DNA from: Actinoplanes subtropicus
Lineage (GTDB): Bacteria; Actinomycetota; Actinomycetes; Mycobacteriales; Micromonosporaceae
NCBI RefSeq assembly: GCF_000721705.1
Contig: NZ_JOJL01000037.1
Span: 1 to 64,000, forward strand
Direction: 5' to 3'
Length of the DNA: 64,000 bases
Below, one piece after another: positions 33,726-45,382 of this stretch. The notes beneath the pieces are model-generated. The model searched no databases and was not told the origin of the DNA. It saw nothing but the letters and a program-made list of their open reading frames with translations. How positions within the stretch are numbered: position 1 is the stretch's first letter; each line of letters opens with the position of its first letter. The position numbers were made by a program, and so were the translations under genes.

Positions 33726-35063
33726 TCAGAACGCCGCGATCAGGAACCCCGCCAGTAGTAGGACGGGACCCGCCAGACTGGCCAGCACCGCCCCGCGCCG
33801 CGCCCGGCCCGTCTCCAGCCGTCGCGCGCCGGTCACGCCGGCGATCGCGTACCCGCAGAACAGCACCAGCAGGAACCCGAGGATCCAGCGCAGCTGCAGC
33901 AGCGGGCTGGTGGTGCCGAGGTACGCGTGCGAGCTGTCCGGGCTGACCATCCGGGCCGGCGAGATCGTGCCCGGCACCCGATGATCCGGCTCGACCCCGA
34001 ACAGCGTCACCCGGCTGATCGTGAAGCTGTCGTCGGCGGCGGCGAACCGGCCCACGCAGTGCTGGGTGACGCCGGCGCCGGTGCACCTGGTCACGGTCGC
34101 GTAGCCGCGGTCGCCGTGCCCCATGGCCAGCCAGAAGGGCTCGGCGCTGACCCAGGCGAAGAACGCGGCGAGCAGGCCGAGCGCGATCAGCGCGGTGAGC
34201 GCCGCGATCGGGGTGCGCGGGGCGGCCCGCCGGGTGCCGCGCCGGCCGGCGATGTGCGTGGGCACCTCCGGCCGCAGCGGCTCGGCCAGCTGCTCCGGGT
34301 CGGTGTGCCAGAAGGGGGAGTTCTCCAGGCGTTCCAGCCGCGCGTCGGTCTCCGGGTCGCCGGTGGCGCGCGGCAGCGGCTCGTTCGGCTGCACCCGCCG
34401 GTGCTGCGCGGGCGGCGCGACCGGGGGCGGCGGCTCCAGGGGAACGGTGGGCCGGTTGCGGGTGCTCGGCTCGGGCAGCACCATCACGTCCGGCTCCCGG
34501 ACCTCGACGATCTTGTGCTCGTCGGTGGCTTCGACGGCCCAGTCGGGGGCCTCGCCGGTTTCCGCCGCTTTTTCTGCCGCCGCCATCGCCGCCTGGGCGG
34601 CCTCCGCCTCGGCGGTGGGTGCCTTCGGGGCGGGTTCGTTCGCGGCGACGGTGGCGGCCGTGCGGCGGGGCCGGTGTCCGGCCGGGGGCCGCATCGGGTC
34701 GTAGCGGTGCGCGTCCGGCTGGTCGTGACTGCGCTCGACGACCGGCGGCTCGGCGCTCGGGTCGAGGCGGCGGGTGGTGTCGCGTACGCCCGCGGCATGC
34801 GCCTCCGCCTCCGGGCCGGAACGCTTCGGCCCGGCCTTGCCCGGCGGGAGCAGGGTCCCGGTGCCGCCCTGCGTGGCGTCCGCCGGATGCTGCGCGGCGC
34901 GGCGGCGGGGGTGCCGTTGCCCGGTCGGCGGATCGGTGGCGGCCCGGTCGGTGGCGGCCCGGTCGGTCTCGCCGCGCCACCAGCCCGGGTCGGGGTCGGA
35001 GAACGACCACGGGTTGCCCTCGGTGGAGGGCTTCTCCCCTGGTTGCGGCGTCTCTCCGATCAC
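33726..35063 (-). CDS. Large proline/charged-rich membrane protein
   Basis: 445 residues. The first about 275 are a disordered cytoplasmic region with many Arg, Pro, Glu and two near repeats ([12 protein letters not shown]). Then three helices: [38 protein letters not shown] and [20 protein letters not shown], with an outer domain between the first two holding two cysteines (RCTGAG and HCVGRF). No known domain. ATG 35063. Convergent with rsmI, divergent from metG. Confidence 0.75.
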   Translation of the reverse strand: MIGETPQPGEKPSTEGNPWSFSDPDPGWWRGETDRAATDRAATDPPTGQRHPRRRAAQHPADATQGGTGTLLPPGKAGPKRSGPEAEAHAAGVRDTTRRLDPSAEPPVVERSHDQPDAHRYDPMRPPAGHRPRRTAATVAANEPAPKAPTAEAEAAQAAMAAAEKAAETGEAPDWAVEATDEHKIVEVREPDVMVLPEPSTRNRPTVPLEPPPPVAPPAQHRRVQPNEPLPRATGDPETDARLERLENSPFWHTDPEQLAEPLRPEVPTHIAGRRGTRRAAPRTPIAALTALIALGLLAAFFAWVSAEPFWLAMGHGDRGYATVTRCTGAGVTQHCVGRFAAADDSFTISRVTLFGVEPDHRVPGTISPARMVSPDSSHAYLGTTSPLLQLRWILGFLLVLFCGYAIAGVTGARRLETGRARRGAVLASLAGPVLLLAGFLIAAF

Positions 35064-35194
35064 AGCTCCATTGGACTACGCGGCCGGGCGACGATCACGC
35101 ACAATCCGCGCGTGTCGCCATAAATGCGTATCTCGCCATGGGCAGAACGAATCCGTTCGCGAGCCACCCGGGCCGCTCATTACTCTTAGGAACC

Positions 35195-36991
35195 ATGAGT
35201 CACGTTCTCGCCGCGGTTGCCTGGCCCTATGCCAACGGCCCGCGCCACATCGGTCATGTTTCCGGCTTCGGGGTGCCTTCCGACGTTTTCAGCCGGTACA
35301 TGCGGATGGCCGGCCACGACGTGCTCATGGTCTCCGGCACCGACGAGCACGGCACGCCGATCCAGGTGCAGGCCGACGCCGACGGGGTGACCCCGCGCGA
35401 GCTCGCCGACCGGTACAACCGGGTGATCGTGGAGGACCTGCACGGTCTGGGCCTGTCCTACGACCTGTTCACCCGCACGACGACCCGCAACCACTACGCG
35501 GTGGTGCAGGAGCTGTTCACCGTCCTGGAGAGGAACGGGTACATCGTCAGGCGCACCACCCTGGGTGCGATCTCGCCGTCCACCGGGCGCACCCTGCCCG
35601 ACCGCTACATCGAGGGCACCTGCCCGATCTGCGGCTACGAGAGCGCCCGCGGCGACCAGTGCGACAACTGCGGCAACCAGCTCGACCCGGAACAGCTGAT
35701 CAACCCTCGCTCCAAGATCAATGGGGAGACCCCGGAGTTCGTCGAGACCGAGCACTTCTTCCTCGACCTCCCGGCGTTCGCCCAGGCGATCGGCCACTGG
35801 CTCGACCAGCGGGAGAATTGGCGCCCCAACGTGCTGAAATTCTCCCGCAACCTGCTGGACGACCTGCAGCCCCGGGCGATCACCCGCGACCTGGAGTGGG
35901 GCGTGCCGATCCCGCTGGACGGCTGGCGTGACCGCAACGACAAGCGCATCTACGTGTGGTTCGACGCGGTGATCGGCTACCTGTCCGCCTCGATCGAGTG
36001 GGCCCGCCGCACCGGCGACCCGGAGGCGTGGCGGCAGTGGTGGTCGGTCGACGGGCTGGGCAAGGACGCACAGTCGTACTACTTCATGGGCAAGGACAAC
36101 ATCGTCTTCCACTCGGTGATCTGGCCGGCGCTGCTGCTGGGTTACTCGGGCGAGGGCGACCGTGGCGGCGAGCCGGGCGAGCTGGGCCGGCTCAACCTGC
36201 CCACCGAGGTCGTCTCGAGCGAGTATCTGACGATGGAGGGCAAGAAGTTCTCCTCGTCCCGGCGGATCGTCATCTACGTGCGCGACTTCCTGGAGCGCTA
36301 CGACGCCGACGCCCTGCGGTACTTCATCGCCGCGGCCGGCCCGGAGTCCACCGACACCGACTTCACCTGGGCCGAGTTCGTCCGCCGCAACAACGACGAG
36401 CTGGTCGCCGGCTGGGGGAACCTGGTCAACCGGTCGATCTCGATGGCGGCGAAGAACTTCGGTGCGATCCCGGCGGCCGGCGAGCTGACCCCGGAGGACG
36501 AGGCGCTGCTGGCGGTGGCCAAGGCCGGTTTCGGTACGGTCGGCGACCTGATCGGCAAGCACCGGCAGAAGGCGGCGATCGGCGAGGCGATGCGGGTGGT
36601 CGCCGAGGCGAACAAATACCTGTCCGACCAGGCCCCGTGGAAGCTGAAGGCCGAGGAGGAGAAGCCCCGCCAAGCCACCGTGCTGCACGTGGCGCTGCAG
36701 GTGGTCAGCGACGCGAACACGTTGCTGACCCCGTTCCTGCCGCACTCCGCGCAGAAGGTGTTCGAGCTGCTCGGCGGCGCCGGCGTGCACGCGCCGATGC
36801 CGCGCATCGAGGAGGTCGACGACCTCGACGGCGGCCCGTCCTACCCGGTGCTGACCGGCGACTACACGGTCGGCGCGCGGTGGGAGTCGGTGCCGCTGGT
36901 GGCCGGCACTCCGCTGGCGGCCCCGAAGCCGGTGTTCCGCAAGCTCGAGCCGTCCGTGGTCGAGGAGGAGCTCGCACGCTTGGAGGGCTGA
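35195..36991 (+). CDS. metG: Methionine--tRNA ligase
   Basis: 598 residues. ATP site GPRHIGH, zinc knuckle [18 protein letters not shown], and KFSSS as the KMSKS equivalent; the C-terminal anticodon-binding helices are complete, with no extra tRNA-binding domain. ATG 35195 is chosen because [16 protein letters not shown] is the usual start. First gene of the metG-tatD-rsmA-ispE neighbourhood. Ends in repeats and a very large hairpin. Confidence 0.96.
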   Translation: MSHVLAAVAWPYANGPRHIGHVSGFGVPSDVFSRYMRMAGHDVLMVSGTDEHGTPIQVQADADGVTPRELADRYNRVIVEDLHGLGLSYDLFTRTTTRNHYAVVQELFTVLERNGYIVRRTTLGAISPSTGRTLPDRYIEGTCPICGYESARGDQCDNCGNQLDPEQLINPRSKINGETPEFVETEHFFLDLPAFAQAIGHWLDQRENWRPNVLKFSRNLLDDLQPRAITRDLEWGVPIPLDGWRDRNDKRIYVWFDAVIGYLSASIEWARRTGDPEAWRQWWSVDGLGKDAQSYYFMGKDNIVFHSVIWPALLLGYSGEGDRGGEPGELGRLNLPTEVVSSEYLTMEGKKFSSSRRIVIYVRDFLERYDADALRYFIAAAGPESTDTDFTWAEFVRRNNDELVAGWGNLVNRSISMAAKNFGAIPAAGELTPEDEALLAVAKAGFGTVGDLIGKHRQKAAIGEAMRVVAEANKYLSDQAPWKLKAEEEKPRQATVLHVALQVVSDANTLLTPFLPHSAQKVFELLGGAGVHAPMPRIEEVDDLDGGPSYPVLTGDYTVGARWESVPLVAGTPLAAPKPVFRKLEPSVVEEELARLEG

Positions 36992-36995
36992 GCTT

Positions 36996-37042
36996 GCTGG
37001 CGTCGCCTCCGGCGCTGTGCTGGCTGGCGTCGCCTCCGGCGC
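36996..37042. repeat. Two direct copies after metG, 27-bp period
   Basis: GCTGGCGTCGCCTCCGGCGC at 36996-37015 is repeated exactly at 37023-37042. It starts 4 bp after the metG stop. Same position type as the longer arrays elsewhere in the window. Confidence 0.85.
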
Positions 37043-37047
37043 CGCGG

Positions 37048-37146
37048 GCGATCGCCCCTTCGAGGCTGATGAGGGGAGGCCGGTTTTCGGTACCGCAAAC
37101 CCCGCGGTGCCGAAAACCGGCCTCCCCTCATCAGCGGGGCGATCGC
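37048..37146. terminator. 99-nt giant hairpin between convergent genes
   Basis: Inner arms of 31 nt (37066-37096 and 37104-37134, CTGATGAGGGGAGGCCGG...) differ at one position and enclose a 7-nt loop. Outer arms of 11 nt (GCGATCGCCCC at 37048-37058, complement at 37136-37146) flank them, with 7 and 1 unpaired bases. It could end transcription from both sides, or be a miniature mobile/REP-like element. Confidence 0.85.
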
Positions 37147-37232
37147 GGGCCGTTCCCTGATACGGGGCACCCCGGGAGGCCCTGGAGTCGGGGGGGTGGC
37201 GCGGGAATGCGACGGGGCGTGGGGCTGGCGGT

Positions 37233-38270
37233 CTACAACGCGTAGGGGATGTCGGCTATGTGGTGGTCGTACAGCTCGCCTACCGGGGCCCAGGTCTCGT
37301 AGACGCCTCGTTCGTAGCAGCGGGCGCCGGTGGCGTTGAGCGTCTCGGCGTCCGGGCGGACCAGGCGCAGGCGGGCCCAGCTGTCGTCGCGCTGCAGCAC
37401 CCAGCACGGGGTGTTGCGCCAGAGGGCCTGTTCGGCGCGGCGGCTGAGGGTGCTCACCGGGTACCGGGCGGCGCGGGTGAGCGCGCGGACGCGGAACTCG
37501 TCCGGCGGGTCGGCGACCGCCTCGTACTCCTTGTCCTTGATCCGGCCGACCAGCTTGGCCGAGCCGGGTGACGTGCAGGGCACGTACTCCCGGTCGGGGC
37601 TGACGCCGGGCAGATTGTCCAGCAGCGGGCGCCAGCGCGGGCCGGCCAGGCGCAGCCAGCCGTGCTGCTCCGGCTGGTACGTGTAGAGCAGGATCTCCTC
37701 GCCGCCCTCGACGTACGCGACGATCTGCGCGTTCGCCGGGATCGGGAGGTCCGCGAAGCCGGCGGTGATGTATTCCGGGATGAGGTCTTCGGTGCTCGGG
37801 CTGAAGCCGGTGCCGAGCACCATCGCGCCGACCCGGGAGTGCGCGGGCAGCAGCGCCAGGCCGGGCTGGGCGGGGCCGGCCGGGACCTCGTAGTCGAGCG
37901 GGTCGACGGCCCGCCAGCGCAGCGCGTAGGCGACCTCCGCACTGTCCGCGGCGCCGTCGGTGGCGAGCAGGGTGAGCTCCCGTGGGTCGTGCAGGTGGGC
38001 CAGGTCGCAGGCGCGATAGCAGAACCCGTACGGGAGCCAGCCGCCCAGATGCCCGGCGACCTGGGCGGGGGAGAGCACCTTGATCATCCTGGTGCCCCGG
38101 CGGATCGCCGCGGTCGCGCGGATGCGCCGCAACATCACATCGTCGCGGTAGGCCGCCGACTGGCTCATCCGCTGGACCTGGGCCCAGCCGAGATCGCGAC
38201 GCAGGGGCGCCGAGAGGGGCGGCTCCAGAGGATCGGCGCCGACCGTGCTGTCCTCGCCGGTCAAGGTCAC
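37233..38270 (-). CDS. Conserved-looking protein of unknown function
   Basis: 345 residues, soluble, GTG start at 38270. Begins with a Pro-rich segment, then FGFCYRACDLAHLHDPREL-like and YEVPAGPAQPGLALLPAHS portions and ends VGELYDHHIADIPYAL. It has many Trp/Arg in WRAVDPLDYEVP and HGWLRLAGPRWRPLL. No motif I know. Regular codon use and a clean stop support a real gene. Divergent from tatD by 68 bp. Confidence 0.75.
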   Translation of the reverse strand: MTLTGEDSTVGADPLEPPLSAPLRRDLGWAQVQRMSQSAAYRDDVMLRRIRATAAIRRGTRMIKVLSPAQVAGHLGGWLPYGFCYRACDLAHLHDPRELTLLATDGAADSAEVAYALRWRAVDPLDYEVPAGPAQPGLALLPAHSRVGAMVLGTGFSPSTEDLIPEYITAGFADLPIPANAQIVAYVEGGEEILLYTYQPEQHGWLRLAGPRWRPLLDNLPGVSPDREYVPCTSPGSAKLVGRIKDKEYEAVADPPDEFRVRALTRAARYPVSTLSRRAEQALWRNTPCWVLQRDDSWARLRLVRPDAETLNATGARCYERGVYETWAPVGELYDHHIADIPYAL

Positions 38271-38338
38271 GCGCGCAAGCTAAGCGACGGCAGTGGATTC
38301 CAAGTGAACAAACGGTTGCGTCCAGGCGTAAGTGCACA

Positions 38339-39238
38339 ATGTCTCACATGCCATCGACACCGTCCCGCGCCCGGCGCGACAAGCAAGCGCGGCGGCGCGG
38401 GGAGTTCCCCGCCCCGCCCGAGCCGTTGTCCGTTCCGGTCTTCGACAGCCACACCCACCTGGATCTCACGATTCAGGAGGCCGGGATGCCCGGCGACGGC
38501 TCCGGCGACCCGGTGGACGCATTGATTGACGCGGCCGCCAAGACCGGTATCGATCGGCTGGTGCAGGTGGGTGTGGACGTTCTGTCGTCGCGCTGGGGGG
38601 CCGAGCTGGCGGCCCGGAACGAGGCGATTCTGGCGGCGGTTGCAATTCACCCGAACGAGGCGCCTCTCCGGTCCGATCTCGACGAAGCGCTGCGCGAGAT
38701 CGAGGCCCTGGCCGGGCAGCCGCGGGTGCGCGGCGTCGGCGAGACCGGGCTGGACACGTTCCGGACCGGCGAGGGCGGCCGGCCCGCCCAGGAGGAGAGC
38801 TTCCGGGCGCACATCGCGATCGCCAAGCGGCACGGCAAGGCGCTGGTCATCCACGACCGGGACGCGCACCAGGACGTGCTGCGGGTGCTCGACGAGGAGG
38901 GCGCGCCGGAGACGGTGGTCATGCACTGCTTCTCCGGTGACCGAGAGTTCGCCGCCCAGTGCGTACGGCGCAGGTACCACCTCAGTTTCGCCGGGACGGT
39001 GACCTTCGCCAGCGCGGGTGAGCTGCGGGCGGCCGCCCAGATCACGCCGGCCGAGCTGATCATGGTGGAGACCGACGCGCCGTACCTGACGCCGATGCCG
39101 TACCGGGGGCGGCCGAACGCGTCCTTCCTGATCCCGCTGACCGTGCGGGCGCTCGCCGAGACCCGCGGGGACGACGTAAACGAGCTGTGCGCCGCGATCT
39201 CGGCGAACGGTGAGCGGGTCTTCGGGCCCTGGCGTTAG
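38339..39238 (+). CDS. tatD: TatD family hydrolase
   Basis: 299 residues. Metal-dependent DNase/phosphoesterase barrel: FDSHTHLD, GVGETGLD, ALVIHDRDAHQD, VMHCFSGD and ETDAPYLTPMPYRG. A 30-residue basic N-terminal leader (RARRDKQARRRGEFP) is before the barrel. ATG 38339; ATG 38348 also possible. In mycobacteria rpfB lies between tatD and rsmA; here it does not. Its last 4 bp overlap the stop of the opposite SRPBCC gene. Confidence 0.92.
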   Translation: MSHMPSTPSRARRDKQARRRGEFPAPPEPLSVPVFDSHTHLDLTIQEAGMPGDGSGDPVDALIDAAAKTGIDRLVQVGVDVLSSRWGAELAARNEAILAAVAIHPNEAPLRSDLDEALREIEALAGQPRVRGVGETGLDTFRTGEGGRPAQEESFRAHIAIAKRHGKALVIHDRDAHQDVLRVLDEEGAPETVVMHCFSGDREFAAQCVRRRYHLSFAGTVTFASAGELRAAAQITPAELIMVETDAPYLTPMPYRGRPNASFLIPLTVRALAETRGDDVNELCAAISANGERVFGPWR

Positions 39239-39660
39239 TCGTCGACGACCCAGGCGGCGACGCCGAGGAGCTCACCGAGGGTGTGCACCGTCTCGGCGAA
39301 CGTCCTGGGGGCGCTGTTCAGCGGGCCGCGGGCGGCGAACCGGACCGCCCAGCCGTGGCCCTGGGCGACGTTGAAGATGCGGTGCACCACCCGGCTGCCG
39401 CGCGGGTCGGGCTCGACCGAGGTGACCCCGCGGTACCACCACTCGCCCTGCAGAGTCACCGAGCGGCGGGCGCGGTCGACCGAGACGGTGATCCGGCTGC
39501 CGTCCTGGACCATCTCGAAGTCGTCGCCGGGGCCGGCCTCGGCGACCTCGCCGCGGATCGCGATCGGCGAGCGGCCGCCCGGGCGTACGTCAAGAAGGAT
39601 CTTCGCCACCTCGTCCGGCGCGGCCTCGATCACCGCTTGCAGTTCGAGCAACTCGCCCAT
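39235..39660 (-). CDS. SRPBCC (START-like) family protein
   Basis: 141 residues with the helix-grip layout: N-terminal [16 protein letters not shown], a run of beta strands with [28 protein letters not shown] in parts, and a long C-terminal helix ([15 protein letters not shown]). Such proteins bind hydrophobic ligands; ligand unknown. Start ATG 39660. Occupies the place where rpfB is found in mycobacteria, on the other strand. Confidence 0.8.
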   Translation of the reverse strand: MGELLELQAVIEAAPDEVAKILLDVRPGGRSPIAIRGEVAEAGPGDDFEMVQDGSRITVSVDRARRSVTLQGEWWYRGVTSVEPDPRGSRVVHRIFNVAQGHGWAVRFAARGPLNSAPRTFAETVHTLGELLGVAAWVVDD

Positions 39661-39719
39661 TCCTGCTTTCTACCCCGTCGCGTCCAGGGCCGGCTGCCCC
39701 GGCCGTAGGCTCTGACCTC

Positions 39720-40610
39720 ATGGCTGACGCACTGCTCGGCCCGGCGGAGATCCGGGAGCTCGCGGCCCGCCTCGGCGTGTCCCCGACCAAGAAGCTCGGC
39801 CAGAACTTCCTGCACGACCCGAACACGATCCGCCGCATCGTGGCCGCCGCCGGCCTGCGCCCCGACGACGTGGCGCTGGAGGTCGGGCCGGGGCTCGGCT
39901 CGCTCACGCTCGGCCTGGTCGGCGCGGTCCGGCACGTACACGCCGTGGAGATCGACCCGCGCCTCGCGGCGGCGCTCCCTTCGACGGTCACGGCGGCGAA
40001 CCTGACCGTGCACCAGGCCGACGCGATGCGGGTGGGCGCGGCGGACTTCGACCCGGCGCCGACGATGCTGGTGGCGAACCTGCCGTACAACGTCGCGGTG
40101 CCGGTGGTGCTGCACCTGCTGGCCGAGCTGCCGACCCTGCGCGGCGGGCTGGTGATGGTGCAGAAGGAGGTCGCCGACCGGCTCACTGCCGGGCCGGGCT
40201 CCAAGGTGTACGGGGTGCCGTCGGTGAAGCTCGCCTGGTACGCGGACGCCCGGCCGGCCGGGAAGGTGCCGCCGGCGGTGTTCTGGCCGGTGCCCAACGT
40301 GGATTCCGGACTGGTGGCGTTCACCCGGCGTACGCCACCGAGGGAGGACATCGACCGCGCTGACGTCTTCGCGGTCGTCGACGCGGCGTTCGCCCAGCGG
40401 CGCAAGACGTTGCGGGCGGCACTGGCCGGATGGGCCGGCGGACCGGCAGCAGCGGAGAAGGTGCTGGTGGCGGCGGGGATAGCGGCGCAGGCCCGGGGGG
40501 AATCGCTGACCGTCGCCCAGTTCGCCGAGATAGCCGCCGCGGCAAAACTGTCCGGCGTCGGCGGTAAGCTCAGCGCGTCCGGCAGACAGCCCGAGGAGGT
40601 GGACTCATGA
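39720..40610 (+). CDS. rsmA: 16S rRNA (adenine-1518/1519-N6)-dimethyltransferase
   Basis: 296 residues. [18 protein letters not shown] at the start, [16 protein letters not shown] (SAM site) and [13 protein letters not shown] (catalytic NLPY) identify KsgA/RsmA. ATG 39720. Its stop overlaps the ATG of the Uma2-family gene (ATGA at 40607), and a GAGGAGG site lies in its last codons. Confidence 0.95.
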   Translation: MADALLGPAEIRELAARLGVSPTKKLGQNFLHDPNTIRRIVAAAGLRPDDVALEVGPGLGSLTLGLVGAVRHVHAVEIDPRLAAALPSTVTAANLTVHQADAMRVGAADFDPAPTMLVANLPYNVAVPVVLHLLAELPTLRGGLVMVQKEVADRLTAGPGSKVYGVPSVKLAWYADARPAGKVPPAVFWPVPNVDSGLVAFTRRTPPREDIDRADVFAVVDAAFAQRRKTLRAALAGWAGGPAAAEKVLVAAGIAAQARGESLTVAQFAEIAAAAKLSGVGGKLSASGRQPEEVDS

Positions 40611-41182
40611 CCGCGGAGCCGACCGGTCATGTCATGTGGTCGCCAAACCCGCTCAGGCAGCGTCTGGCGAACTACTTCCTCGAAGACGTTCTCAATCTCC
40701 CCGATGACGCTCCACGCGTCGAGCTTCGCGATGGAGTCATGATCGTGGTTCCCTCCCCGACGATCGGCCACCAGAACATCGGCAACCTGCTGTGGCTTTG
40801 GTTCCGACAGCACGCGCCCGAGCAATTCCGGCCCGTGACCGCGGTCGGGGTCGCCGTCGGGCTCAAGGACAGCCTCGAGCCCGACGTGCTCCTGGTGGAC
40901 GCCTTGGTCGAGGATACGAATCATTACGTGATGCCCGACGAGGTGGCGATCGCGGTCGAGGTCGTATCTCCGGGCACCAAGCGCCGAGACCGGTTGGAGA
41001 AACCCGCCGAGTACGCGGCAGCCGGCGTCCGGCATTTCTGGCGAATCGAGCAAGGGCCTATCCGTGTCCACGCATATGACCTCGTCGACGGGCGCTACGA
41101 GCTGGCCGCCCAGGCGGAAACGGAGCTTGTGCTGAGCGCGCCGTTTGACATTCGCCTTTCGATCCGGGACATCACTCCGTGA
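40607..41182 (+). CDS. Uma2 family PD-(D/E)xK endonuclease
   Basis: 191 residues. Nuclease core: [11 protein letters not shown] (D93) and [16 protein letters not shown] (E118) followed by [16 protein letters not shown], the Uma2 pattern. Function of the family is unknown; copies are frequent in cyanobacteria and actinobacteria and spread laterally. It overlaps rsmA at its start and ispE at its stop by 4 bp each, so it is translated within the operon. Third-position GC is visibly lower than in neighbours (for example AACTACTTCCTCGAAGACG), a sign of transfer. Confidence 0.88.
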   Translation: MTAEPTGHVMWSPNPLRQRLANYFLEDVLNLPDDAPRVELRDGVMIVVPSPTIGHQNIGNLLWLWFRQHAPEQFRPVTAVGVAVGLKDSLEPDVLLVDALVEDTNHYVMPDEVAIAVEVVSPGTKRRDRLEKPAEYAAAGVRHFWRIEQGPIRVHAYDLVDGRYELAAQAETELVLSAPFDIRLSIRDITP

Positions 41183-42126
41183 CGGAGGCGTGGGGGCCGG
41201 ACGACGATGAGCCGCGTCGGCACAGTGGGCCGGTGCGGGTGCGGGTGCCCGCGAAAATCAACCTGCATCTCGGGGTGGGGCCGCTGCGGCCGGACGGGTT
41301 TCACGAGCTGAACACGATCTATCACGCGATCAGCCTGTTCGATGAGCTCACCGCGCGGCAGGGCGACACGCTCGCGCTGACCATGGAGGGCGAGGGCGCC
41401 GGGTCGCTCGCGCTCGACGAGAGCAACCTGATCATTAGGGCGGCGCGGGCCCTGGCGGCGCGGACCAGGGTGCCGGCGCACGCCCGGCTGCACCTGCGCA
41501 AGTCGATCCCGCTCGCCGCCGGGCTGGCCGGGGGTAGTGCCGACGCGGCCGCCACCCTGATCGCCTGCGACCTGCTGTGGGGGACCGGGATGTCCCGCGA
41601 CGAGTTGGCCGAGGTGGGCGCCGCGCTCGGCTCGGACGTGCCGTTCCTGCTGCACGGCGGCACCGCGCTGGGCACCGGGCACGGCGAGGCGGTCAGCCCG
41701 ATCCTGGCCCGGCCCACCACCTGGCACTGGGTGGTCGCACTGGCCGACGGCGGCCTGTCCACCCCCGAGGTGTACGCGAAGCTCGACGCCCTCCGCGACA
41801 GCCCGTTCCCGCCCAAGGCGCTGGCCGGGGCCGACGAGCTGATGGCCGCGCTGCGCCAGCGTGACCCGGCGGTGCTCGGCGCGGCCCTCGGCAACGACCT
41901 GCAGCCGGCCGCCCTGGCGCTGCGGCCCGAGCTGTCCGCCGTGCTGGCGGCGGGCCGCGACGCCGGCGCCCTGGCCGCCCTGGTCTCCGGCTCGGGGCCG
42001 ACCTGCGTGTTCCTGGCCGCCGACGCCGCGCACGCCGAGCGGCTGGCCGCCGCCGTCGACGCCGCCGGGGTCTGCCGCGAGGCACTGACCGCCCGCGGCC
42101 CGATGCCCGGAGCCCGGGTCACCTGA
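41179..42126 (+). CDS. ispE: 4-diphosphocytidyl-2-C-methyl-D-erythritol kinase
   Basis: 315 residues, GHMP kinase of the MEP isoprenoid pathway. Opening VRVPAKINLHLGVGPLRPDGFHEL, ATP loop PLAAGLAGGSADAAATL and SGSGPTCVFL near the end. GTG 41179 overlaps the Uma2 stop (GTGA). Followed by degenerate repeats up to the ABC-F gene. Confidence 0.95.
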   Translation: MTEAWGPDDDEPRRHSGPVRVRVPAKINLHLGVGPLRPDGFHELNTIYHAISLFDELTARQGDTLALTMEGEGAGSLALDESNLIIRAARALAARTRVPAHARLHLRKSIPLAAGLAGGSADAAATLIACDLLWGTGMSRDELAEVGAALGSDVPFLLHGGTALGTGHGEAVSPILARPTTWHWVVALADGGLSTPEVYAKLDALRDSPFPPKALAGADELMAALRQRDPAVLGAALGNDLQPAALALRPELSAVLAAGRDAGALAALVSGSGPTCVFLAADAAHAERLAAAVDAAGVCREALTARGPMPGARVT

Positions 42127-42290
42127 CCCGCGTGCCGCGACCAGGCGCTGTGTCCGCGTGCCGTCTCCGGTGCCGTGATTGGGCGATGCGACGGGCGCTG
42201 TGGTCGCGTGCCATGACCGGGCGGTGCGACGGGCGCTGTCTCCGGGCGCCGTGGCTGGGCGCTGCGTGTGGCGGCGCGGGTAACGTAGGT
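42127..42290. repeat. Degenerate tandem repeats after ispE
   Basis: GC-rich region with recurring pieces GCGTGCC, GGGCGCTGTG and GCGACGGGCGCTGT; the best copies are at about 42190-42240 (GCGACGGGCGCTGT twice, 38 bp apart). Older and more worn than the other arrays. It starts at the ispE stop and ends at the ABC-F start. Confidence 0.7.
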
Positions 42291-42296
42291 CGCATC

Positions 42297-44099
<1,803 letters not shown>

Positions 44100-44180
44100 A
44101 CCGGGGGGTGTGCCTGCGCCGCTTCCGCGCGATACGCGAGAATCGGCGTGGACGAACACCTGAGCTTGGAGACGGACACC

Positions 44181-44642
44181 ATGGCGCACAACCCCGTCAA
44201 CCACCCGCTGCGGCCGCTGTACCGCGTCGTCGGCTTCCTGGCCGGCGCCTACCTGGTCGTTTTCGGGATCGTCGGCCTGATCCAGACCTCCGGCGAGGCG
44301 TTCACCGGCGCCAACGGCAAGACCGTCCTCGGCCAGGGCGCCAACCTGCTCCTGTCGATCATCATGCTGGCCGTCGGCGCGATCGTCGTGATCGCCACCC
44401 TCATCGGCCGCAACGCCGACACCGCCGTGGACAAGTACTTCGGCTGGGGCCTGCTCGTCCTCGGCAGCTTCGGGCTCGCGTTCAGCCGCACCGACGCCAA
44501 CATCTTCGGGCAGGACATCAACACGGTGATCGTCACGTACATCGTGGGCCTGGCGCTGATCACCACCAGCCTCTACAGCAAGGTCGCGCCCGCCGCCCAG
44601 GCCGGCGCGCCGCGCCAGGTCCGGGAGGGCCGCCCGGCCTGA
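44181..44642 (+). CDS. DUF4383 membrane protein
   Basis: 153 residues with four helices (VVGFLAGAYLVVFGIVGLI, LLLSIIMLAVGAIVVIATLI, FGWGLLVLGSFGLAF, VIVTYIVGLALITTSLY). NHPLRPLYRVVGF at the start is family-like. ATG 44181 with GGAG upstream; a GTG at 44148 has no good site. Convergent with the TetR gene, 3 bp apart. Function unknown. Confidence 0.85.
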   Translation: MAHNPVNHPLRPLYRVVGFLAGAYLVVFGIVGLIQTSGEAFTGANGKTVLGQGANLLLSIIMLAVGAIVVIATLIGRNADTAVDKYFGWGLLVLGSFGLAFSRTDANIFGQDINTVIVTYIVGLALITTSLYSKVAPAAQAGAPRQVREGRPA

Positions 44643-44645
44643 CGG

Positions 44646-45332
44646 CTACCGCGTCTTCCGGGTCAGCAGCGAGGGCTTCGGCTCCAGATGGGACAGGCCG
44701 TTCCACGCCAGGTTCACCAGGTGGGCGGCCACCATCTCCTTCTTCGGCTTGCGCGCCTCCCGCCACCACTGGCCGACCAGCGCCACCATCCCGACCAGCG
44801 CCTGCGAGTACAGCTCGGCGAACTTCGGATCCAGGCCGCGGCGCTTGAACTCGTCGCCCAGGATGTGCTCCACCTGGTGCGCCACATCGTTCATGACGCT
44901 GGAGAAATTCCCCGCCGGGGACAGCACCGGCGACTCGCGGACCAGCACCCGGAAACCATGCGGCTCGTCCTCGATGTAGTCCAGCAGGGCCAGCGCCGCC
45001 TGCTCCAGCAGCTCGCGCGGGTGGCCCGCGGTCAGCGCCGCGGCGATCCGGTCGAGCAGGGAGCGGACCTCGCGGTCGACGACGACCGCATACAGCCCCT
45101 CCTTGCCGCCGAAGTGCTCATACACCACCGGCTTCGACACCTTCGCGCGGGCCGCGACCTCCTCGACGCTGGTCGCGTCGAAGCCTCGCTCCGCGAACAA
45201 CTGCCGCCCGATCGCGATCAGTTGCTCGCGCCGCTGCGCGGCCGACATGCGGACCCGGGGAGGGGTCGCCGCCGGCCGCTGCCGCCGCACACGAGGCTGC
45301 TCGTCGCTGCTGTCGCCTGCTGAGTCGGTCAC
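44646..45332 (-). CDS. TetR family transcriptional regulator
   Basis: 228 residues. HTH in TSVEEVAARAKVSKPVVYEHFGGKEGLY preceded by RREQLIAIGRQLFAERGFDA; the rest is a helical ligand domain. A 30-residue basic leader with RVRRQRPAATPPRV comes first. GTG 45332 has AGGA about 8 bp upstream. It follows the desaturase gene by 50 bp on the same strand, so it probably controls that operon in response to fatty acids or acyl-CoA (inferred). Confidence 0.9.
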   Translation of the reverse strand: MTDSAGDSSDEQPRVRRQRPAATPPRVRMSAAQRREQLIAIGRQLFAERGFDATSVEEVAARAKVSKPVVYEHFGGKEGLYAVVVDREVRSLLDRIAAALTAGHPRELLEQAALALLDYIEDEPHGFRVLVRESPVLSPAGNFSSVMNDVAHQVEHILGDEFKRRGLDPKFAELYSQALVGMVALVGQWWREARKPKKEMVAAHLVNLAWNGLSHLEPKPSLLTRKTR

Positions 45333-45382
45333 CTGGACATCCTGCCAGGTGTGCCCTTTGTCCATCTCCCCCGTGGGCGCCG

